From assembly GCA_003278855.1 (NCBI GenBank), contig QCCU01000005.1, positions 1 to 64,000 of the forward strand: a stretch of 64,000 nucleotides of DNA. Direction: 5' to 3'. The notes below the pieces were generated by a model, which saw only the letters and a list, made by a program, of their open reading frames with translations, ran no database searches and was not told the origin of the DNA. Shown here in pieces: positions 1 to 9,575 of the stretch. The first letter of the stretch is position 1. Each line of letters begins with the position of its first letter. This DNA is from Prochlorococcus sp. AG-347-M23. Its GTDB lineage: Bacteria > Cyanobacteriota > Cyanobacteriia > PCC-6307 > Cyanobiaceae. Both the position numbers and the translations under genes were made by a program.

Positions 1-1
1 A

Positions 2-124
2 GTAACTAAATCAATGGATTTTATTTCTAAAAGTCAAGGATACATTCCTCTAAAAGCAGTCCCTTACATATTTTTCCTAGCTGTTGTACTAAGTATCACA
101 ACTTCAACTAATACATTTGTCTAA
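2..124 (+). CDS. C-terminal fragment of a CDS truncated by the window edge (ends ...KAVPYIFFLAVVLSITTSTNTFV), membrane-like tail
   Basis: Open frame from base 2 to TAA at 122-124; hydrophobic C-terminus. Confidence 0.4.
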   Translation, partial: VTKSMDFISKSQGYIPLKAVPYIFFLAVVLSITTSTNTFV

Positions 125-163
125 AACTAATTAGTTTTGAGAGAAGAGTAAAGTAAATATTTA

Positions 164-1693
164 ATGGAAAAGTACGATGTTGTAATAGTAGGAAGTGGAA
201 TAGGGGGATTATGTTGCGGCTCGATTCTCGCTTTATCAGGCAAAAAAGTACTTATATGTGAAGCTCATAGCCAGCCAGGAGGTGTTGCCCACAGTTTCAG
301 AAGGAATGGTTACACTTTCGAATCAGGTCCTTCATTGTGGAGTGGAATAGGTAAATGGCCGACAACTAATCCCCTAGGGCAAATTCTTAGATTACTTGAT
401 GAAGAAGTTGAACTATTTCAATACAAAGGTTGGCAAGTAATTGTCCCAGAAGGCAATTTTAATCTTGATGTAGGGGAAGAACCTTTTAAAAATACTATTA
501 AAACTTTAAGAGGTGAGAAATCTGTTAAAGAATGGGAATCATTTATATCCGGAATAAAACCTCTTAGCCAAATAATAAATGAAATACCTTTACTCTCATT
601 TTCTCCCGAATCAATAAATTTCTTAGATTTAATAAATTTAACCTCAAAATTTTTACCTAATATCAATCAAATACCAAAAATTAATAAAGGCTTTGGGAAT
701 TTAGTAAATAATCATCTAGAGGATCCTTTTCTCAGGAATTGGGTTGATTTATTGAGCTTTTTGATAAGTGGCATGTCAATGCATGATACAAATACAGCTG
801 CGATGGCTACTTTATTTAACGAATGGTTTGAACCAAATTCATACCTTGAATACCCCAAAGGAGGTAGTGAATCTATCGTAAAAGCTTTAATTAATGGATT
901 TAAAAAAAATGGAGGAGAATTAATTCTTTCTTCGAGAGTAAAGACAATTAACTTCAATAAAAATTTAGCCACAGGTATAACTCTGAATAATGGTTCTAGT
1001 TATAGTTGTGAATCTGTTGTCACGAATACTGATGTTTGGAATTTAAAAAAGTTAATTCCAAATGAAATTTCAAAAAAATGGAATACAAAAGTTTTGAACC
1101 CTAATAAATGTGATTCTTTCCTTCATATACATCTAGGTTTTGATGCTGATGGTCTTGAAAATTTGCCAATACATGCAATACATGTTGATGAGTGGGAAAA
1201 AGGTATAACCGCAGAAAGAAATATAGTCGTATTTTCAATCCCATCTGTTTTAGATAAAAATATGGCCCCTGAAGGAAAACATGTTCTTCATGGATATACT
1301 CCCGCAAATGAACCTTGGGAAATTTGGGAAAACCTAAATCCAAAGGAATTAGAATATAGAAATATGAAAGAAGAAAGATGTTCAATATTCCTTAATGCAG
1401 TGCGAAAATTCATCCCTGATATAGATGAAAGGATTGATTTAAAGATGCTAGGAACCCCAATCACTCATAAAAAATTCACCAATACATATTGCGGTAGTTA
1501 CGGCCCTGCATTATCTGCAGCAAAAGGTCTTTTCCCAGGCTGCAAAACTCCAGTGAAAAATTTATTTACTTGCGGCGCTAGTACATTTCCAGGTATTGGA
1601 ATTCCTGCTGTTTCAGCAAGTGGCGCTTACGCAGCTGAAAAAATTATTGGTAAAAAAGAGTTTAAAACTCTTCTTAAGAAAATAAATTTATGA
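164..1693 (+). CDS. FAD-dependent carotenoid isomerase/phytoene desaturase-like oxidoreductase
   Basis: N-terminal dinucleotide-binding motif VVIVGSGIGGLCCGSILALSGKKVLICEAHSQPGG and C-terminal CGASTFPGIGIPAVSASGAYAAEKI typical of the CrtI/CrtISO superfamily. Confidence 0.8.
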   Translation: MEKYDVVIVGSGIGGLCCGSILALSGKKVLICEAHSQPGGVAHSFRRNGYTFESGPSLWSGIGKWPTTNPLGQILRLLDEEVELFQYKGWQVIVPEGNFNLDVGEEPFKNTIKTLRGEKSVKEWESFISGIKPLSQIINEIPLLSFSPESINFLDLINLTSKFLPNINQIPKINKGFGNLVNNHLEDPFLRNWVDLLSFLISGMSMHDTNTAAMATLFNEWFEPNSYLEYPKGGSESIVKALINGFKKNGGELILSSRVKTINFNKNLATGITLNNGSSYSCESVVTNTDVWNLKKLIPNEISKKWNTKVLNPNKCDSFLHIHLGFDADGLENLPIHAIHVDEWEKGITAERNIVVFSIPSVLDKNMAPEGKHVLHGYTPANEPWEIWENLNPKELEYRNMKEERCSIFLNAVRKFIPDIDERIDLKMLGTPITHKKFTNTYCGSYGPALSAAKGLFPGCKTPVKNLFTCGASTFPGIGIPAVSASGAYAAEKIIGKKEFKTLLKKINL

Positions 1694-1810
1694 ATCAAGT
1701 TATTTTTTATAACTCTACAAATACTTAGTTAAGAAATAAGAATAAAGAAAGCAAAAACGTTCAATAATGATAATCTTTATCTGAACATAAACTTAACTTA
1801 TAGCTCTTAT

Positions 1811-2014
1811 ATGTTTTTCTTATCAATTCCTCAAGCCTGGCATTTAGTTGGCACTTGGTCAGAACAACTTCCAAATGAGTCAAATCTTATAGGAATGGGC
1901 CAAACAGAATTAATGATGACTTTGCATTCAATATTCGTTCCTCTCTTACTTGTAATTTCATATTACCTATTCAATAGACTTAACAAAAACGAATCAAAGA
2001 AAATTAAAGGATGA
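1811..2014 (+). CDS. small conserved-looking membrane protein, unknown function
   Basis: 67 aa ORF with one hydrophobic helix (HSIFVPLLLVISYYLF). Confidence 0.55.
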   Translation: MFFLSIPQAWHLVGTWSEQLPNESNLIGMGQTELMMTLHSIFVPLLLVISYYLFNRLNKNESKKIKG

Positions 2015-2025
2015 TCGTTTAAAGT

Positions 2026-2316
2026 TTATTTAGCCGAACTTCTTCTAACTACTTTTCTGCCTGTAGAAGTATCAACTCCACTTGAATCTTTAGTTTGTGA
2101 ATTAGATTCAACATTATCAAGATCACTTTTATCCATTTCTGCGCAAACACCTACTACCATGGCAGCTTGCATTTGATCTGGTAAATCTCCAATAGTTAAT
2201 AAGGCCTTTAAAACTAATTGAAGTCGAGTTTGCCGATCTATTTCAGGTCTTAGTTTTTTTACGGTATTCCAAAGTTCTTGGGTAACTTCTTTTAAAAGTT
2301 CTCGATCAACAGCCAA
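2026..2316 (-). CDS. cyanobacterial conserved hypothetical protein (TIGR-type small protein)
   Basis: 96 aa ORF, MAVDRELLKEVTQELWNTVKKLRPEIDRQTRLQLVLKALLTIGDLPDQMQAAMVVGVCAEMD. Confidence 0.65.
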   Translation of the reverse strand: MAVDRELLKEVTQELWNTVKKLRPEIDRQTRLQLVLKALLTIGDLPDQMQAAMVVGVCAEMDKSDLDNVESNSQTKDSSGVDTSTGRKVVRRSSAK

Positions 2317-2406
2317 ATTAAATCCTTCTTGTATTTCTACTAATCTAACAAAAAATTGGATCTCGTAAAATAATATTCAATAAAAAGATTGTTAGTTAAT
2401 ATTTTT

Positions 2407-2667
2407 CTATCCGAATACGAGTTGCATTTGTTGGGGCAATGCATTCTTCTCTTGCAAAAGTTTATCTTTTTCAGTCTTTTTTAGAGTAAAAGTTCTATAA
2501 AATTTTTTTTGAATCTTTATTGGAGTATTTTCAAACTTTACATTTTTGCTTATTAGAGAATTCCACTCTTTTGAATTAAAGGGAGCATAAGGAGAAGATG
2601 AAATCACTTTCATGTCTTTATAATACATCTGTACTAATAATAGTACAGATTTACTATTCTGCAACAA
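2407..2667 (-). CDS. hypothetical protein (start possibly internal at MYYKDMKV)
   Basis: 86 aa ORF with no competing ORF on the other strand. Confidence 0.45.
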   Translation of the reverse strand: MLQNSKSVLLLVQMYYKDMKVISSSPYAPFNSKEWNSLISKNVKFENTPIKIQKKFYRTFTLKKTEKDKLLQEKNALPQQMQLVFG

Positions 2668-2915
2668 CTGAGTCGACTTTTCTTAAATTTTAAAATGTCT
2701 TTGAGAATGGATTGATTTTTTTTATCTAATTTGTGGGAATTATAAGTTTGATAAATGAATAAAAGTATCATAAGTAACTTATTGATCCCTTTTTTTAGTG
2801 TCTTAAGACTTTTATTGCTTAAAAACCTCTTAAAATAGTTAATTTGTTGAAATTAACATTGACAAGATATATTCAGTAATCCTTCCTATAAAAAGAATAA
2901 TGAATTAATCGCAAA

Positions 2916-3224
2916 ATGCTTCTTAGTAATTCAAAAAGACTAAAAATCCAAGGAATAATTAAAAGAATTGCTCAAGATAAATCAATTACATTAGAAGAAA
3001 GAATATATGTCGAGAAATTTGCACACCATAACTCTACAATTTCTCTTTGGCTGAAAAAAGCTAACAGTTTTAGAAGGAATGGTACGAAAAATGATGGGGG
3101 GATTGATAACCTCTTACAATCATTTGGGATAGATGGACTTAATAATGAAAATCATTTCAACCCTAATGAAGATGATATATCGGATTGGTTTGGCGGTGCT
3201 CCTGGTTGGCTAAGAAGAAGCTAG
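2916..3224 (+). CDS. conserved hypothetical protein
   Basis: 102 aa ORF with distinctive C-terminus DISDWFGGAPGWLRRS. Confidence 0.6.
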   Translation: MLLSNSKRLKIQGIIKRIAQDKSITLEERIYVEKFAHHNSTISLWLKKANSFRRNGTKNDGGIDNLLQSFGIDGLNNENHFNPNEDDISDWFGGAPGWLRRS

Positions 3225-3497
3225 ATCCATTAATTATTCAATTTACCCAGGCTATCTTACACAAATATAAACTCATAAAAGATATAAATACCCAAAAAAC
3301 CCATGGTATAAATTTAATCGGAACTAAATATTTTTTTGAAAAGGTTTTCATATTTATTTTTCTTTTAGATTATTTCTTCCTTACAGTTTTTGAAAATAGG
3401 TTTAATTGCTCTATTTATAAATTAAACAATATTCGAAACCTCAAAGATATTAAATCACTTTAAGTAGATAAACTTAATTAGCCTTAATCTTCACAAT

Positions 3498-3638
3498 CTA
3501 AGCAACTTTATTTTCAATGTTCTTTGAAAAATTTACTATTTTTGCCTCATCATGGTCTGAATCATTCCAAAATTTTATAAGTCTTTCTAATTCATCAATC
3601 CTTTTTTTGGCATTTGCAATTTTTTCAGTAGTTGTCAT
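3498..3638 (-). CDS. small hypothetical ORF (46 aa), MTTTEKIANAKKRIDELERLIKFWNDSDHDEAKIVNFSKNIENKVA
   Basis: Translated by eye from the minus strand; below the ORF-track cutoff; polar, coiled-coil-like composition. Confidence 0.45.
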   Translation of the reverse strand: MTTTEKIANAKKRIDELERLIKFWNDSDHDEAKIVNFSKNIENKVA

Positions 3639-3793
3639 ATAAAATTTTTATCTATCCAATTAATGCATGAAAAAAAAATATTTCAATGGAAGTAACAATT
3701 TTTAGACTATAAATATTAATTTTTGGTTAATTACTTCAATACATCATAGTCCTCGAGCTGCTAAGTAATTATACTTAAAGAAAAACTAAATCT

Positions 3794-4303
3794 ATGAAGA
3801 AATTAAATTCTTTGATTTTGAATAGCACAGTTAACTTCTTAGACTACATTTACTCTGGTAGATCTTTACAAAGATTTTGGGTTTTAGAAGTTATAGCTAG
3901 ATCACCTTATTTTGCATTTCTTTCAGTTCTTCATTTTAAAGAATCTCTAGGAATTAAAAATGAGAAAACAATGATTTTAATGAAAGAACATTTTTATCAA
4001 GCTATTAACGAAACTGAGCATCTTAAAGAAATGGAGAAAAGAGGAGGAGATAGGTTCTGGATTGATAGATTTTTTGCGAGACACCTTGTGCTTGTCTATT
4101 ACTGGATCATGGTTTTTTATTATTTCCTCTCTCCAGCTAATGCTTATGATGTCAACATAAAAATCGAAGAACATGCATTTGAAACTTATTCCAAATATTT
4201 AATAGATAATCCAAATGATCAAAAAATAAAAGAAATTGCTCAAGATGAATTAAATCATGTCCAAGAACTTAACGAAGCTTTGTCAATGCTTACAACAGTT
4301 TAG
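3794..4303 (+). CDS. ptox: plastoquinol terminal oxidase / alternative oxidase family (PTOX)
   Basis: RFWVLEVIARSPYFAFLSVLHFKESLG, NETEHLKEME, IEEHAFETYSKYL and DELNHV match the di-iron motifs (ExxH pairs) of the AOX/PTOX family. Confidence 0.88.
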   Translation: MKKLNSLILNSTVNFLDYIYSGRSLQRFWVLEVIARSPYFAFLSVLHFKESLGIKNEKTMILMKEHFYQAINETEHLKEMEKRGGDRFWIDRFFARHLVLVYYWIMVFYYFLSPANAYDVNIKIEEHAFETYSKYLIDNPNDQKIKEIAQDELNHVQELNEALSMLTTV

Positions 4304-4734
4304 ATTAGTGCTGAGAAATCTATTAGCAATATTGAGAGTATCACCGAAGAAGAAATTAATCCTAGGCTGATCATTAATGAGACGTAACCTTTTTTTCTAG
4401 GCAATTTATAAAAAGATATTCCAATAATTAATATCATTATTAATGAGAAAAAAATTATAATTTTTTCATTTACTAAATTGAGATGTATAACTAAATTTTT
4501 TTCTTCAAAAAATTTGAGAAATTCAGATAAAACTAATTCTTCTTCTATTTTCTTAAAATAGTCAAATAAGCTTATAAGAGCAGAACTTAATAAAGATAAT
4601 GCAACCAGTGCAGAAACTGGTTTTGTTAACCTATTAAGTGTTCTGTTAAAACTTGCCAATAAAATAAGAATAAAAAAAGAGGTTACTAAAGGTATTAAAG
4701 GTATAAGAGTTGTTGAATTTATGAAATTTCCCAC
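4300..4734 (-). CDS. NdhF/ND5 N-terminal-domain-like membrane protein (stand-alone, short)
   Basis: TLIPLIPLVTSFFILILLASFNRTLNRLTKPVSALVALSLLSSALI...HLNLVNEKIIIFFSLIMILIIGISFYK resembles the first ~135 residues of cyanobacterial NdhF; no antiporter core follows. Confidence 0.55.
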   Translation of the reverse strand: MGNFINSTTLIPLIPLVTSFFILILLASFNRTLNRLTKPVSALVALSLLSSALISLFDYFKKIEEELVLSEFLKFFEEKNLVIHLNLVNEKIIIFFSLIMILIIGISFYKLPRKKGYVSLMISLGLISSSVILSILLIDFSALI

Positions 4735-4881
4735 GGAAAAAATATGTATCTAACTTAAAATTTTATATTATTTCGACGCGTTATTTTATTAAATAAGATT
4801 TTTTAAAATCTAAAATGTAATTAGTACCTATTGCATTCTGTGTAAATTGATACCAAAATTAAATTAGTATTGAAAAATAAA

Positions 4882-4983
4882 ATGTTAGCCATTTCTGAAA
4901 TTATTATTGCAAGTGCTATCTTCCTAGGAGTTGTATATTGGGAAGTCAAATTCCTATATACCAAAACTACTATAGCGAAATAA
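4882..4983 (+). CDS. very small hydrophobic ORF (33 aa), MLAISEIIIASAIFLGVVYWEVKFLYTKTTIAK
   Basis: Translated by eye; single TM segment; below the ORF-track cutoff. Confidence 0.4.
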   Translation: MLAISEIIIASAIFLGVVYWEVKFLYTKTTIAK

Positions 4984-5099
4984 ATTCACTCAAAACAGGA
5001 CAATTAAAAGCATAGAAAATTTAAATAAAATTTAAGAATTTAAGTTGACAAAAAAAGCTCTAAATATGAGAGAATAAACACAAATATTCAGCCCCTCTA

Positions 5100-5240
<141 letters not shown>

Positions 5241-5396
5241 ATTTAATTCGTGTTTGAAATAATATTTCTTTAAATTTTTTTATTTTGAAGTAATCAATAC
5301 TTTTTTATTTTCTATAACCTTTAAATTTTGTTTAACTACAAGTTTAATTTGTTGAGAAAACTTAAGCAGTTAGAGAAAATTAACGGAAGGCTCGCA

Positions 5397-5483
5397 ATGG
5401 GAGGGTTAATATATTTAGTTTTTACAAAACTAGTTTCCAACCGTGCCGACATATTAGACCAGCTTAAATCTTATTTAATTTAA
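5397..5483 (+). CDS. possible micro-ORF (28 aa), MGGLIYLVFTKLVSNRADILDQLKSYLI
   Basis: Translated by eye; purine-rich acggaagg about 8 nt upstream of ATG; weak. Confidence 0.25.
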   Translation: MGGLIYLVFTKLVSNRADILDQLKSYLI

Positions 5484-5504
5484 GAAATGAATTAGAAGTA
5501 TTTA

Positions 5505-5597
5505 TTATCCAGGAATATTTCGTTCTATATAAGCGTCAGTTAAAGCTAAAATTAACCCCAATAATGTTGAAAATATAGCAATTTCAGTTGATTCCAT
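5505..5597 (-). CDS. very small single-TM ORF (30 aa), MESTEIAIFSTLLGLILALTDAYIERNIPG
   Basis: Translated by eye from the minus strand; size and topology like small photosynthetic-complex subunits, but not matched to a named one. Confidence 0.4.
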   Translation of the reverse strand: MESTEIAIFSTLLGLILALTDAYIERNIPG

Positions 5598-5694
5598 TTT
5601 ATTTTTGAATTACCCCTAGTTTGCTAAATAATTCAAAGTTCAGCAACAAAACTAATAACTTACTATAGTACGTATATACTATTAGTTATTTATT

Positions 5695-5943
5695 GTGAGC
5701 TCAGCAACTCCTGAGTTTCTTTTCGTTAGGCCTGGTGATTATGTCGCAATTAAAAAAGAAAATTGCGAAGATACTAAGGAAAAGAATGAAAATTATTGGG
5801 TCGGTCAAGTTATCGACTGTATTGGAGGAGCTAGAAATCCAAATTCATGGACCTTGTTTCAAGTTGCCAATATTGACAATGGAGAGATCACTATAATCAA
5901 CGCCGATATTGTAGAAAAAATTTTGAAACCTTCTGGAAGTTAA
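5695..5943 (+). CDS. DUF3104-like picocyanobacterial protein
   Basis: FVRPGDYVAIKKE...NYWVGQVIDCIGGARNPNSWTLFQVANIDNGEITIINADIVEKIL; GTG start. Confidence 0.6.
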   Translation: MSSATPEFLFVRPGDYVAIKKENCEDTKEKNENYWVGQVIDCIGGARNPNSWTLFQVANIDNGEITIINADIVEKILKPSGS

Positions 5944-6009
5944 TCTTAATCAACCAAACTTCTTTCAGTATTACAGAAACAAAAGGGGAAATGAACGTTT
6001 TAAAGGAAA

Positions 6010-6900
6010 TCATCCCAGTTCCAAGCAGGCAAGTCCATATACTTGATTCATAGGGCAGGGAGGTTGAATACCTTTATACATTCTGTAAGTTTTTGATATT
6101 TCCTCAAATCCCAAACTTGATAAAAGATAATTTGCATAAGGGTTCAGATTAGAGCAATCCAATAAGATTTGAGCATCTAAATCTCCAACTAACTCCCTTA
6201 TTAACAATTCAGCCAGAGGTGGAGTATCCGCTAAAAGAGGGCCGATTCTCCAGCCTTGCTCATTATCCTCCAATACACAAGGTCTTATCCTGCCAAATCC
6301 ATGGCACATCCCATTATTATCGACAATTGCAATGACTTTACCATGAGAATTTTTCAACCAATCATTTAAAAAATGTGGTCTAGGACTAGGTTCTCTTTGA
6401 TCATCATAAATTAAGACTGCTTCAGAGGAAATTTTATTACCCGGGACAACTTTAAAAGAATGAAATTGATCTTTATAAAAATTTCTCAATGGCAAATCTT
6501 GAGAACCATTTAATTTCCATCGATTTGTAATGGAAGATTTTCTAAACCCCCACTTTGAGTAATCATTCAATCTATCTGGGGCAGCCTCAAGACCAATACA
6601 ATCAACATTTTTCAAATATTCGAGGGCATGTTTCCATAATCTCACTCCATATCCATTATTTCGGAATTCTTTTTTAACGATAAATAAACCTATAAAACCA
6701 TACGAGGAATTATATTTTATACACGCAATAGAGCCTATAGGATTATTGCCTAGACAAGCTACCCATACCCCTTGTTTATCTGTATTTCTATAAATTGATA
6801 CATCATCCATTCCAGGAGAAAATCCTTCTAACCTTGCCCAGTTTGTAACTTCTGGTATTTCATTTATAGATATCAATCTAATTGAAAAATTTTCCCTCAT
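6010..6900 (-). CDS. GNAT-family N-acetyltransferase with a second C-terminal acetyltransferase-like domain
   Basis: GFIGLFIVKKEFRNNGYGVRLWKHALEYL GNAT motif A; C-terminal half resembles an Acetyltransf_18-type region. Confidence 0.75.
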   Translation of the reverse strand: MRENFSIRLISINEIPEVTNWARLEGFSPGMDDVSIYRNTDKQGVWVACLGNNPIGSIACIKYNSSYGFIGLFIVKKEFRNNGYGVRLWKHALEYLKNVDCIGLEAAPDRLNDYSKWGFRKSSITNRWKLNGSQDLPLRNFYKDQFHSFKVVPGNKISSEAVLIYDDQREPSPRPHFLNDWLKNSHGKVIAIVDNNGMCHGFGRIRPCVLEDNEQGWRIGPLLADTPPLAELLIRELVGDLDAQILLDCSNLNPYANYLLSSLGFEEISKTYRMYKGIQPPCPMNQVYGLACLELG

Positions 6901-7056
6901 AGAAATATACTAACCAAGAAAAATTTGAATTTTTAAAGGCAACATTAATAAATTTGATTATTTCTCATGAATTATTCGCTTTGATTTAATTGGCTAAAAA
7001 CCTTAGTTATTTACAATTTATCCTCTGATATATTTAATACTATTCAAAGGTAAAAA

Positions 7057-8448
7057 ATGAAAATTTCTAATAAATTTCATTTAGAGGACATTTATAAATT
7101 AAAAAATACAGTTCTCAAAGGTAAAACTGAAGATATAAAATGGCGGATCCATCATATCAATATAGTTTCTAAACTTTTGGATGAAAATAAAAAAGAGATA
7201 ATTAAATCACTTTTTATTGATCTAGGTAAATCTGAAATTGAAGGGCTTTCAGAAATACTTTTAGTGAAAGAAGAAATTTCACTTATAAAAAAGAAACTCA
7301 ATTCTTGGATACGACCAAAAAAGATTGATACACCTTTTTATCTTTTTCCATCATCTTCCAAAGTTATTTATGAGCCTCTTGGGTGTGTCTTAATTCTTGG
7401 TCCTTATAATTATCCATTACTTTATATTTTAAAGCCATTGGTAAATATTTTCTCAGCAGGAAATACTGCAGTTATAAAACCATCAGAGAAATGTCCTGCG
7501 ACCTCAAAACTTATTAAAAAGCTTACTTCCAAATATTTCCGTAAAGATGTCCTAATGACAGTAGAGGGTGATAATAAACAATCCATAAAATTAATTGAAC
7601 AAAATTTTGACCACATTTTTTTTACAGGAAGTACTGAAACTGGAAAATCTATAATGAAATTAGCTTCAAAAAACTTAACTCCATTAACTCTTGAGTTAAG
7701 CGGAACAAATCCTGTAATTGTTTTCAAGAATGCGAATTTAGAAGTGGCTGCAAAAAGAATTGTTTGGGGTAAATTTTTTAATTCTGGTCAATCCTGCATG
7801 GCTCCGAATCATATCTTTGTAGATAAAGAAATTGAAAATATTTTTATAGAAAAATTAAAAAAATACATAGTAAGTTTTTACGGAGATAATCCAATTATTT
7901 CCGAAAACCTATCAAAATTGGAGAAAAAACAATTTACATCAACTGTAGAAATTCTCAAACAATATGAAAAAGAAAAAAGAATTTTATTTGGGGGGACTTT
8001 TAGTAAAAAAAAGTTGAAAATATCTCCTACAATTCTGAGAACTAAATTAAATGAAACAGATATTTTGCAGAAAGAATTATTCAGTTCACTACTTCCTATA
8101 GTTGGAATTAATGATAAAGAATCAGCTTTAAAACAGATTAGTCAAACATCAAAACCCTTAGCAATCTACTTATTTGGAGGCAATAAAAAAATCCATAATC
8201 ATATTTCAAAAGTAACCAGCTCTGGAACAATTTGTATAAATGATGTGATGTTGCCAGTCCTTATTCCAAATTTACCCTTTGGAGGCGTTGGGCAAAGTGG
8301 TATTGGTAAGTTTCATGGAGAAGAAGGTTTTCGAAATTTTTCAAATCAAAAATCTATTACTTTTAAAGGTTTTTTATTTGATTCAAATCTGCGGTATCCC
8401 CCCTATGAAAGAGTAAAGAAATTTTTAAAGTTTATTTTTCAGGTTTAA
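7057..8448 (+). CDS. aldehyde dehydrogenase (NAD(P)-dependent)
   Basis: GPYNYPLLYILKPLVNIFSAGNTAVIKPSEKCPATS, FTGSTETGKSIM, LTLELSGTNP, NSGQSCMAPN, LPFGGVGQSGIGKFHGEEGFRNFSNQKS. Confidence 0.9.
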   Translation: MKISNKFHLEDIYKLKNTVLKGKTEDIKWRIHHINIVSKLLDENKKEIIKSLFIDLGKSEIEGLSEILLVKEEISLIKKKLNSWIRPKKIDTPFYLFPSSSKVIYEPLGCVLILGPYNYPLLYILKPLVNIFSAGNTAVIKPSEKCPATSKLIKKLTSKYFRKDVLMTVEGDNKQSIKLIEQNFDHIFFTGSTETGKSIMKLASKNLTPLTLELSGTNPVIVFKNANLEVAAKRIVWGKFFNSGQSCMAPNHIFVDKEIENIFIEKLKKYIVSFYGDNPIISENLSKLEKKQFTSTVEILKQYEKEKRILFGGTFSKKKLKISPTILRTKLNETDILQKELFSSLLPIVGINDKESALKQISQTSKPLAIYLFGGNKKIHNHISKVTSSGTICINDVMLPVLIPNLPFGGVGQSGIGKFHGEEGFRNFSNQKSITFKGFLFDSNLRYPPYERVKKFLKFIFQV

Positions 8449-8511
8449 ATTACTTAAATTGTTTTCAAAAACCTAGCGATTTTAAATTTAAAGATTATCT
8501 TTAAATAAATA

Positions 8512-9282
8512 GTGAGTTTTATGAAATTTGCATTTTTAGTAATTGCCATATTTATTAATTTTTTTAATCACTCATTGATAAAATCAGAAGAAAAAATATT
8601 TTCATCAAACAACACAATTGAGAATATTGCTAGAAAAGAATCAATTACTGAAGAAAAAACTGAAATAAAAAAAATTCATATTGTAAAAAGTGGAGATACA
8701 ATATCAAGTATTTCAAAATTCTATTCAATAGATAAAGATTTAATTATTAAATTGAATAACTTAAAAGATGAAAATTATATCTTTGTTGGCCAAAATCTTA
8801 TTATCTCCGAATCTTCTGAAAATCTTACAAAACAATCAGATTCAATTAAAAATTATCATATTGTTCAAACTGGTGAAAATCTTACTGACATATCGAACAA
8901 ATATAATTTAAAAGTAAAAAAACTGATAGAGATCAATAATATCAATAATGCTGATTCTATAAAAATTGGTCAAAAGCTCACAATAAGAAAAAAGAACACA
9001 ATTAATTCAGAAAAATATGAAACAACTGAAAATAAAAAAAATAATGATTTAATTGAGTTAGATAAAAAAATTTATGGTCCTATAATTATCCAAAGTAAAA
9101 CATATAAAGATATTAAAGGTAGAAAAGTTTTAAACGTTCTAAATCAAGAAAATAAAAAACTGATTATTTCAATCAATTGTGATAAAAATGAATTAGATGT
9201 AAGAATACCTGGCAGGAAATGGATGGGAAGTAAGCCTGCTAAAGAAGAATTCGAAAATAATTTAATAAATGATTTTTGTTAA
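8512..9282 (+). CDS. secreted protein with two LysM domains
   Basis: HIVKSGDTISSISKFYSIDKDLIIKLNNL...VGQNLII and YHIVQTGENLTDISNKYNLKVKKLIEINNI...IGQKLTI; N-terminal signal-like helix. Confidence 0.85.
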   Translation: MSFMKFAFLVIAIFINFFNHSLIKSEEKIFSSNNTIENIARKESITEEKTEIKKIHIVKSGDTISSISKFYSIDKDLIIKLNNLKDENYIFVGQNLIISESSENLTKQSDSIKNYHIVQTGENLTDISNKYNLKVKKLIEINNINNADSIKIGQKLTIRKKNTINSEKYETTENKKNNDLIELDKKIYGPIIIQSKTYKDIKGRKVLNVLNQENKKLIISINCDKNELDVRIPGRKWMGSKPAKEEFENNLINDFC

Positions 9283-9361
9283 AACTTTAATTAATATGTG
9301 TGAATAATTTGTCTAAGAATATTAATGATGAGTTATTCTAAAAAAAGTTAAATTAATAGTA

Positions 9362-9571
9362 ATGGCTATTTCAAGAGGAGATCTCGTAAGAGTAAAAAGA
9401 CCAGAATCATATTGGTATAATGAAATCGGTAAAGTTGCTTCAGTTGATACCTCAGGCATTAAATATAACTGTGTAGTCAGATTCGATAAAGTAAATTACG
9501 CTGGTATAAGCGGAACTGATGGTGGAGCAAATACAAATAATTTCGCTGAAAGTGAATTAGAGAAAGCTTAA
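9362..9571 (+). CDS. psaE: photosystem I reaction centre subunit IV (PsaE)
   Basis: [32 protein letters not shown]...[25 protein letters not shown]. Confidence 0.97.
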   Translation: MAISRGDLVRVKRPESYWYNEIGKVASVDTSGIKYNCVVRFDKVNYAGISGTDGGANTNNFAESELEKA

Positions 9572-9575
9572 ATAA

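Noticed and set aside
418-1385. Antisense ORFs within the carotenoid isomerase-like gene
   Set aside because: Antisense shadows of a well-supported CDS; no family motifs
3185-3463. 92 aa plus-strand ORF after the 2916-3224 gene
   Set aside because: Starts inside the upstream gene in another frame, Phe/Ile-rich AT composition, no recognisable motif
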